Assembly: GCA_002293455.1 (NCBI GenBank)
Contig: DBDH01000049.1
Span: forward strand, 6,403-41,124
Reading direction: 5' to 3'
Length of the DNA: 34,722 nucleotides
Origin: Treponema sp. UBA937
GTDB lineage: Bacteria; Spirochaetota; Spirochaetia; Treponematales; Breznakiellaceae
The notes beneath the pieces were generated by a model. It did no database searches and was not told where the DNA came from. It saw only the letters and a program-made list of their open reading frames with translations. Below, piece after piece: positions 1 to 3,802 of this stretch. Made by a program: the position numbers and the translations under genes. Each line of letters starts with the position of its first letter. The stretch's first letter is position 1.

Positions 1-270
1 GGCATGGATCAGGGTAAAGCCGCCGTAACTTCCGGTCTCTGGCCGCTGTACCGCTACGACCCCCGGCTCAAAGACGCGAACAAGAATCCCTTCCAGCTGG
101 ATTCAAAAGAAGCCACCACTTCGATTGAAGACTTCATGTACAAGGAAGTGCGCTTCAAGAGCCTCAAAGCCGCCGACCCCGCCCGCGCGGAAGCGCTTTT
201 GGCAAAAGCCAAAACCCAAGCCGAACGGGTCTGGAAAGAACACAAGTATTTAGCTGAACGGCCTTTCTAA
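1..270 (+). CDS. nifJ: Pyruvate:ferredoxin (flavodoxin) oxidoreductase, C-terminal end (partial)
   Basis: The reading frame is open from base 1 and codes the last 89 residues of a pyruvate:ferredoxin/flavodoxin oxidoreductase, the enzyme that oxidises pyruvate to acetyl-CoA and CO2 with thiamine diphosphate and iron-sulfur clusters. The recognised signature is GMDQGKAAVTSGLWPLYRYD, followed by DPRL..NPFQLDSKEAT and the terminal helix QAERVWKEHKYLAERPF; this tail is typical of the single-chain enzyme of about 1,170-1,200 residues. The start and catalytic domains lie outside the window. No strong terminator follows directly: only a hairpin with a GAAA loop and no T-run. The last 69 bases and what follows the stop are repeated further on, so the 3' end has probably been used as an integration site. 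Identity is confident from the tail alone. Confidence 0.88.
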   Translation, partial: GMDQGKAAVTSGLWPLYRYDPRLKDANKNPFQLDSKEATTSIEDFMYKEVRFKSLKAADPARAEALLAKAKTQAERVWKEHKYLAERPF

Positions 271-309
271 GGTGATTTGTTGGAGTCCCGCGAAAGCGGG
301 ATTCTGCGA
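241..309 (+). repeat. 69-bp perfect direct repeat, copy A (nifJ 3' end plus downstream hairpin)
   Basis: Bases 241-309 are identical to 1076-1144. The repeat covers the last ten nifJ codons including the stop, then a non-coding tail. The tail holds a perfect 6-bp stem closed by a GAAA tetraloop (286-301, arms TCCCGC / GCGGGA). Copies A and B bound an 835-bp unit carrying two genes. The arrangement matches an element that integrates at a gene's 3' end and rebuilds it. Confidence 0.9.
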
Positions 310-338
310 TGGTAACTAATAAAATATTAGGGGGAGAT

Positions 339-527
339 ATGAACTTGGATATTGAGAAGGAAGTGGAAAAATTTAGAGCGGAACTTAAAACAGAAAAATT
401 TGCTCTTGACAATCTTAATAATTATGATGTCAAGTACAATGAGGAAAAAAGTGAGCGTGATTTAGCCGCTTTTGATAACTTTCTCCAATCAGACTTTTTT
501 AAAACAATTGATGGAGGGGTTGTATAA
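339..527 (+). CDS. Small acidic protein of unknown function, cassette gene 1
   Basis: I do not recognise this 62-residue protein. It is charged and predicted helical, with alternating Glu/Lys runs (EKEVEKFRAELKTEKF) and an acidic C-terminus (DNFLQSDFFKTIDGG). An upstream in-frame ATG at 309 is possible, but that ATG straddles the end of the 69-bp repeat and lacks a ribosome-binding site. The ATG at 339 follows AGGGGG at 329-334 and is preferred. The gene is AT-rich compared with nifJ and ends two bases before the next start, so the two are probably co-transcribed. The small acidic product ahead of a larger basic one is the layout of many antitoxin-toxin or immunity pairs, but no family match supports that. 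Nothing resembling a recombinase is seen. Confidence 0.6.
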   Translation: MNLDIEKEVEKFRAELKTEKFALDNLNNYDVKYNEEKSERDLAAFDNFLQSDFFKTIDGGVV

Positions 528-529
528 CT

Positions 530-1045
530 ATGTCAACCAAAACAGCTTTAGAGTATTTACTTGAAAACGGTTGTAATGAAGGGGATATTACTTTGCGATT
601 TCGTGATTTGTTAAGGTATTTGCAAAAGTTTATAACCTTTCAAAAAATAGCCCAAAGCGTTAAGATTGATATGAACTTGTTAAAAAAAGCTGTGATAGAT
701 TATTTTGTTGATATCGTGAGAATAAAAAAATTCCATAATATCCAACAAACAAGAACTGAGAAAATTTATGGTTATACGACCTATTGGTTATTAAAAAGAA
801 AGCCAATTCAAGTAACGAATGAATTTGGAGATTGTCATTTTATTAATGAAAAATTTGTTGCAGCTTACTTATTAAGTGGAATGTTTTCAGAAAAAGGAAT
901 TACTTGTAAGAAAAGTATAAATAAGGCTGCACTTGATGAATATATAATATTGCTTACTTATAACTTGAAGTATCGTCAGGTCACGCAGCAGTCATTGGAA
1001 CTTATGATAAAGGCATTTTATTCTGGATGTGATTTTTCTTGCTAA
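530..1045 (+). CDS. Hypothetical protein of unknown function, cassette gene 2
   Basis: This 171-residue protein is not recognised. It is Lys/Ile/Tyr-rich, with no signal peptide or clear membrane segment. The N-terminal half (to about residue 70) looks helical and could be a winged-helix-like fold, with a stretch reading IAQSVKIDMNLLKKAVIDYF. The C-terminal half contains FINEKFVAAYLLSGMFSEKG. A GGAGG at 513-517 precedes the ATG. It forms a two-gene unit with the small upstream gene, and both sit inside the 835 bp bounded by perfect 69-bp repeats of the nifJ end. The low GC of the pair compared with flanking chromosomal genes suggests acquisition from elsewhere. A toxin or defence role is conceivable only from context. 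Confidence 0.6.
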   Translation: MSTKTALEYLLENGCNEGDITLRFRDLLRYLQKFITFQKIAQSVKIDMNLLKKAVIDYFVDIVRIKKFHNIQQTRTEKIYGYTTYWLLKRKPIQVTNEFGDCHFINEKFVAAYLLSGMFSEKGITCKKSINKAALDEYIILLTYNLKYRQVTQQSLELMIKAFYSGCDFSC

Positions 1046-1052
1046 TACGTTG

Positions 1053-1063
1053 GTGACAGTCAC
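1053..1063. other. Near-palindrome GTGACAGTCAC, copy 1
   Basis: An 11-bp near-perfect palindrome (arms GTGAC / GTCAC around one A) lies 12 bp before repeat copy B. The same 13-mer including flanking G's (GGTGACAGTCACG) recurs at 2050-2062. It could be a recombinase or regulator binding site; the function is not shown. Confidence 0.4.
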
Positions 1064-1075
1064 GCCAAAAGAGAG

Positions 1076-1144
1076 CACAAGTATTTAGCTGAACGGCCTT
1101 TCTAAGGTGATTTGTTGGAGTCCCGCGAAAGCGGGATTCTGCGA
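1076..1144 (+). repeat. 69-bp perfect direct repeat, copy B (displaced nifJ 3' end)
   Basis: Identical to 241-309, including the nifJ stop codon and the GAAA-capped hairpin. Unlike copy A it is followed within 20 bp by a good intrinsic terminator at 1163. This copy may therefore preserve the original junction between nifJ and its terminator, now separated from the gene by the 835-bp insert. Confidence 0.88.
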
Positions 1145-1162
1145 GATTTTTGGTTAGATGGA

Positions 1163-1197
1163 GCCTCCGGGACTGTGAAGTTTCGGGGGCTTTTTTG
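1163..1197 (+). terminator. Intrinsic terminator, probably the original nifJ terminator
   Basis: Arms GCCTCCG (1163-1169) and CGGGGGC (1184-1190) pair with one G-T wobble and are followed by six T's. It lies just after displaced nifJ end copy B and could also end transcription of the two-gene cassette. Confidence 0.7.
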
Positions 1198-1237
1198 TAG
1201 TGGATGGGAAAATTATAGAATGGAAAGTTTTACAAGG

Positions 1238-1343
1238 AGGAAATTGCAAAACTTTTCAACCTCTTAAAAACGCGTATTTCACAGCCTTTAGGCGCGAAAT
1301 CGCATGAGCTTGTGCAAAACTAACCGAGTTTTGCAACAAGCTC
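1238..1343. repeat. Dispersed palindromic repeat, family 1 (longest copy)
   Basis: The block starts GAGGAAATTGCAAAACT and has a core (1254-1306) identical over 53 bp to 34670-34722. It ends in a 38-nt inverted repeat (1306-1343), in which GAGCTTG plus TGCAAAACT pairs with AGTTTTGCA plus CAAGCTC around AACCG. A shortened copy is at 30475 and a lone palindrome at 2636. There is no coding capacity; it resembles a REP or miniature-element remnant. Confidence 0.75.
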
Positions 1344-1355
1344 AGATTTCAGTAG

Positions 1356-1487
1356 AAAAAATATGCACAATTTTTAGAATTTTTCGAGAATCTTACTACA
1401 CCGCGTGATATTGTTCAGGAAATGGCTCGGCGCCGTATTAAGGAACTGAAAGATGCCGGTTATGAAATACCAGAACCTGTAGTGTGA
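1356..1487 (+). pseudogene. 3' fragment of a small-protein gene, no start
   Basis: The frame is open from a TAG at 1353 to a TGA at 1485-1487 and would code 43 residues ending EMARRRIKELKDAGYEIPEP. There is no start codon with a ribosome-binding site, and the upstream side abuts dispersed repeat family 1. The composition (amphipathic, Arg/Lys-rich, proline at the end) looks like the end of a real small regulatory or antitoxin-type protein, but I cannot assign a family. It is best read as a gene relic. Confidence 0.4.
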
Positions 1488-1552
1488 TCATTGGTTTTTC
1501 AGTAACGTTGTTTGTATAGGGTAACTTTTATGGAACTTTATATATAGTGATA

Positions 1553-1714
1553 AACTCCGGCAGCGGTTGGACGCATGGAACTACTACTGCATATTCAGTC
1601 GATGGATCTACACTAACGATAAATGGTAACCCTGCCTCGTTCTCAATTTCTGGTAATACATTAACAATGGCTGGAAGGAGTCATATAAAACAAAATATAG
1701 GCTGGAACCTATAA
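1553..1714 (+). pseudogene. Fragment of a secreted/lipoprotein-like gene
   Basis: The open frame codes the repetitive Ser/Thr/Gly-rich stretches SGSGWTHGTTTAYSVDG, STLTINGNPASFSISG and NTLTMAG before a stop at 1712-1714. Such YSV-DGSTLTI-NG patterns occur in the C-terminal beta-rich part of small bacterial lipoproteins, including lipocalin-like ones. No start codon, signal peptide or ribosome-binding site is present, so it is a 5'-truncated relic. It lies directly before nifJ-end copy C. Confidence 0.4.
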
Positions 1715-1738
1715 AATCACGCACAAATGTCTTTTTTG

Positions 1739-1792
1739 GTCAAATCCCAAGCCGAAAGGGTTTGGAAAGAACACAAATATTTGGCTGAACGG
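1739..1792 (+). repeat. Diverged nifJ 3'-end copy C
   Basis: These 54 bases align without gaps to nifJ 208-261. They differ at six codons: four changes are synonymous (CGG/AGG, GTC/GTT, AAG/AAA, TTA/TTG) and two are conservative (Ala/Val, Thr/Ser). Similarity stops at codon CGG, where the antitoxin-like gene's 3' region begins. The synonymous bias indicates descent from a functional nifJ allele of another lineage. Confidence 0.8.
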
Positions 1793-1798
1793 GTCCTT

Positions 1799-2041
1799 TT
1801 ATCCATTAGCATCCTCAGCAAGCATCATTTCCCTGTGGATCATGCTGTGAATCAATTCTGCCGGAGTCTGCTTTGTTGCCAACATTCTCGCTTTGAGATA
1901 TTCAGCAGAAAAGGTATCAAGTATTACTAAGGTATCGCGATGCTTGATAAATGGTCCTTGTTTACGAGGATTTGTATTTGGGACTGTTTTGGTTAGTAAT
2001 TCATCAAGTTCGTCAGCTTCTTTGTCAGTTAAAATCGGCAT
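1799..2041 (-). CDS. Antitoxin-like small protein (orphan)
   Basis: This 80-residue protein begins MPILTDKEADELDELLTKTV and ends in a helical segment with AELIHSMIHREMMLAED. The size, the charged N-terminus, a central LVILDTFSAEYLKARMLA segment and a last helix reading TPAELI are what one sees in ribbon-helix-helix-type antitoxins. I do not recognise a named family and do not assign one. No toxin gene is adjacent on either side: downstream it runs into nifJ-end copy C, and upstream is only a terminator-like hairpin. If it is an antitoxin, its partner has been lost or was never captured. No strong ribosome-binding site is visible before the ATG. Confidence 0.5.
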   Translation of the reverse strand: MPILTDKEADELDELLTKTVPNTNPRKQGPFIKHRDTLVILDTFSAEYLKARMLATKQTPAELIHSMIHREMMLAEDANG

Positions 2042-2050
2042 AACGCCCGG

Positions 2051-2061
2051 GTGACAGTCAC
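2051..2061. other. Near-palindrome GTGACAGTCAC, copy 2
   Basis: Second occurrence of the 11-bp near-palindrome at 1053-1063, identical over 13 bp (2050-2062). It sits just upstream of the orphan antitoxin-like gene on the minus strand, so autoregulation and recombination site are both possible readings. Confidence 0.4.
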
Positions 2062-2106
2062 GAAAAAGTGATAACGGGCTAGACCACTATATACGTCGTC
2101 ATTTTA

Positions 2107-2137
2107 CCCGAAGATGCAGCAGTTTTCGGGCTTTTTT
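2107..2137 (+). terminator. Intrinsic terminator without an adjacent plus-strand gene
   Basis: CCCGAA (2107-2112) pairs with TTCGGG (2125-2130), followed by six T's at 2132-2137. It closely resembles the structure at 3526-3554, including the loop sequence GATGCA. No plus-strand gene ends here, so it is probably a displaced terminator that travelled with a nifJ end. Confidence 0.65.
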
Positions 2138-2166
2138 GTGTTGTGCCCGATTATTGAGATACTAAT

Positions 2167-2508
2167 TTAAAGATTTTTTTCTATTTTCCGCATGGAGTCG
2201 GCAAGGGCTTTATCAAAAGAAATTTTTAAAGATGCTGAAAAATCATCAAGACACTTTTTTACAATTGTTGATACATTCGCCGGGGTTGTTTCTTCGGGTT
2301 TGAAAAGTTCAAAAACTTCAATTTCCAAAGCATTTGCTAATTTTACAAGTGAAAATGGGGAAACCCAGCCTCTTTTTGTTTCAATGTCCGATAGATAATT
2401 GGTTGAAATATCCATTTTTTCCGCTAATTTTGCTTGAGACCAACCTTTTCTTTGCCTATAACGTTTAATATTTTTACTCAAAATAGTACGTAACTCTGTT
2501 TCATTCAT
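2167..2508 (-). CDS. XRE-family helix-turn-helix transcriptional regulator
   Basis: This 113-residue protein has an N-terminal HTH_3/XRE DNA-binding domain (about residues 4-65). It shows the classic pattern IKRYRQRKGWSQAKLAEKM, then STNYLSDIETKRGWVS, then KLANALEIEVFELF. The C-terminal 45 residues are helical and may serve dimerisation. An upstream in-frame ATG at 2529 has no ribosome-binding site. The ATG at 2508 is preceded by AAGGA at a suitable distance, which decides the start. Proteins of this kind repress phage, mobile-element or toxin-antitoxin promoters. It has no evident target partner here, so it is probably the surviving regulator of a decayed element. The upstream region is very AT-rich and holds a candidate operator. 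Confidence 0.85.
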   Translation of the reverse strand: MNETELRTILSKNIKRYRQRKGWSQAKLAEKMDISTNYLSDIETKRGWVSPFSLVKLANALEIEVFELFKPEETTPANVSTIVKKCLDDFSASLKISFDKALADSMRKIEKNL

Positions 2509-2570
2509 AAATACTAATTCCTTTACCATGAATATAATATTGTGCTATTAGCTTGAATTAATTACAAACA

Positions 2571-2603
2571 GGTATTACTATGAAATAGTATTAACGGTAT
2601 TAC
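2571..2603. promoter_or_regulatory. Candidate operator upstream of the XRE gene
   Basis: A perfect inverted repeat TACTAT-GAA-ATAGTA (2576-2590) is flanked by a direct repeat GGTATTAC at 2571-2578 and 2596-2603, 25 bp apart. It lies about 65 bp upstream of the regulator start in AT-rich DNA. This fits an autoregulatory site, but no consensus promoter was found to anchor it. Confidence 0.35.
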
Positions 2604-2635
2604 ATTTATAATTTTATTACAAAATATTGAGTTTG

Positions 2636-2659
2636 TTGCAAACTCGGTTAGTTTTGCAA
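2636..2659. repeat. Palindrome of dispersed repeat family 1 (inverted orientation)
   Basis: TTGCAAACT and AGTTTTGCAA form a hairpin around CGGTT. This is the reverse complement of the terminal palindrome of family 1 at 1306-1343, apart from one missing base in an arm. It directly precedes a copy of dispersed repeat family 2. Confidence 0.6.
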
Positions 2660-2674
2660 CGGCCTCTATGGTTA

Positions 2675-2748
2675 CTTTATTCGTGTTGAGGGTTTAAGAC
2701 CCAAGAACCCGCTTACGCGAGGGAGGCTCTGCGGCGGAGTTGTTGATT
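2675..2748. repeat. Dispersed repeat family 2, copy 1
   Basis: Two conserved blocks (2675-2697 and 2723-2748) match 20335-20357 and 20285-20310 in reverse complement, at 23/23 and 26/26 bases. The DNA between the blocks differs but is hairpin-like in both copies (here CCCGC..GCG). There is no coding capacity. Confidence 0.75.
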
Positions 2749-2869
2749 TGTAGAAACACCAAATTTGGTTTTGTGTTGCATGGAAGTTCTTTGAAAACTG
2801 AAGTTCTCGAGGAACTCTCATATCTCATTCGCATGAATGGGAAAAGTCCTATTCCGGAAAGGAGTTTTT

Positions 2870-3324
2870 ATGAAAAAAGTGTTATTTGTATATTGGATAT
2901 TTGCCTTTTTGCCGGACGCGCCATTATGGCTAGTTTAATGGAAGGAATCCACGGAACTGAAAGGGCACCATTCGTATATGACAAATCTGTACCATGGGAA
3001 CAAAGCAGCACTCTGGTAATCAGGTATGTGTATGTTGTTTCGATAGATAGAACAAGTGTAGGATTCTCTTCATGGGGGAATGGTACGCCAGGGAGCAAAG
3101 GATTTGAAACAGCGGATTTTATTGTAATCCCAAGCGGCAAACATATCTTGGATATATACTTTACCGCAGGTATCGGTCAAAGAGAACAACAAACAAGGAT
3201 AAGTACTACCGTGACTAAAGATTTTCTTCCAGGACATACGTATCTAATTACACAAAAGGCAGGATGTACAGATACTGCATCGCATGAAGGAGTTATTTTT
3301 GATGTTGCGGAAATGCAATGTTGA
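2870..3324 (+). pseudogene. Frameshifted small lipoprotein gene
   Basis: A strong ribosome-binding site (GGAAAGGAG, 2856-2864) precedes the ATG at 2870, which opens a signal-peptide-like frame (MKKVLFVYWIFAFL). That frame stops at 2936-2938. The rest of the protein continues in another frame to 3324 and includes SLMEGIHGTERAP, a beta-rich body with SVGFSSWGNGTPGSKGFE, and the region PSGKHILDIYF..RISTTV..GHTYLI, which recalls small lipoproteins of the DUF2846 type. In the second frame the expected lipobox reads FAGRA, so the cysteine codon is now Arg (CGC). A frameshift within about 2885-2925 plus the lost lipobox Cys make export unlikely. The open frame reaching back to 2740 begins inside dispersed repeat 2 and is not the real start. 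Sequencing error could explain the shift but not the missing Cys. Confidence 0.65.
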
Positions 3325-3331
3325 AAAAACG

Positions 3332-3443
3332 CTCATCGCCCAAAATATCCGATGAGTATAGTCAAATAAACCAAAACTATTTGACTATTTCCGATCTAAG
3401 TGTTTCTGAAATAAGGAATTAACTAATTCATTATTTCAGAAAC
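3332..3443. other. Three consecutive perfect inverted repeats
   Basis: Three hairpins follow one another. Arms at 3332-3338/3350-3356 are CTCATCG/CGATGAG. Arms at 3358-3368/3378-3388 are 11 bp. Arms at 3402-3414/3431-3443 are 13 bp, and the last hairpin holds an inner palindrome GAATTA-AC-TAATTC. None has a T-run, so they do not look like ordinary terminators. The gap between the broken lipoprotein gene and the next gene (3325-3802) otherwise holds only nifJ-end relic D, a terminator-like hairpin and the promoter at 3751. Confidence 0.65.
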
Positions 3444-3463
3444 TTATATTAAAGGAGTATATA

Positions 3464-3493
3464 AAGCATCAATATTTAGCTGAGCGGCCTTTC
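3464..3493 (+). repeat. nifJ 3'-end relic copy D
   Basis: Ten codons read KHQYLAERPF against EHKYLAERPF in nifJ. The nifJ stop is replaced by CAG, so the frame runs on for nine more residues to a TAA at 3521-3523. This is the most distant copy from the intact gene, so it may mark the oldest integration. Confidence 0.65.
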
Positions 3494-3525
3494 CAGATTA
3501 GATTAGATTTGATTGAATCGTAACT

Positions 3526-3554
3526 CCAAGATGCAAGAGTTTTCTGGCTTTTTT
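3526..3554 (+). terminator. Degenerate intrinsic terminator after nifJ relic D
   Basis: A weak stem (CCA-A-GA with TCTGG) is followed by six T's. The sequence aligns with the terminator at 2107-2137, sharing GATGCA in the loop and the GCTTTTTTGTG end. Confidence 0.45.
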
Positions 3555-3750
3555 GTGCGGGAGCTCACTTGTCCAAGCAGAATTCCTATTTTACAACTAT
3601 TTTTCACACATTTTTAGCAGGAACTGTTGTTTCAGCCTTTTTTTCTTGTCTCGATTATTATTTTTGCACAGTGTGAAGCTCCTGATTCGTTGTTTGCCGC
3701 CATGATAATCTCATCAATTCTCTCCATCATGTTAAAAAATGCGATTATAT

Positions 3751-3779
3751 TTGAATTATCCGATAAATGGGTGTATAAT
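3751..3779 (+). promoter_or_regulatory. Sigma-70-type promoter of the beta-helix lipoprotein operon
   Basis: TTGAAT (3751-3756), 17 bp, TATAAT (3774-3779). The predicted start near 3786 gives a leader of about 17 nt that contains the ribosome-binding site GAGGAGG (3791-3797) before ATG 3803. Confidence 0.75.
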
Positions 3780-3802
3780 TATTCAATAATGAGGAGGGTA
3801 TC

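Noticed and set aside
1727..1930. Plus-strand frame of 67 codons joining the nifJ copy C to downstream DNA
   Set aside because: It is a chance fusion of a displaced nifJ end with the antisense of the antitoxin-like gene; it has no ribosome-binding site.
2740..2869. Upstream extension of the broken lipoprotein frame to 2740
   Set aside because: It begins in dispersed repeat family 2, lacks a ribosome-binding site, and does not code a signal peptide.
3332..3443. CRISPR array
   Set aside because: The three inverted repeats differ in sequence and length and have no regular spacing; no other direct-repeat array occurs in the window.
1..3560. A complete integrase or transposase in the hotspot
   Set aside because: None of the open frames shows tyrosine or serine recombinase or DDE motifs; only passenger genes and relics remain.
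3632..3730. Minus-strand 32-codon frame (MMERIDEIIMAANNESGAS..)
   Set aside because: It looks protein-like, but it has no ribosome-binding site, no good promoter and no recognisable family; chance cannot be excluded.
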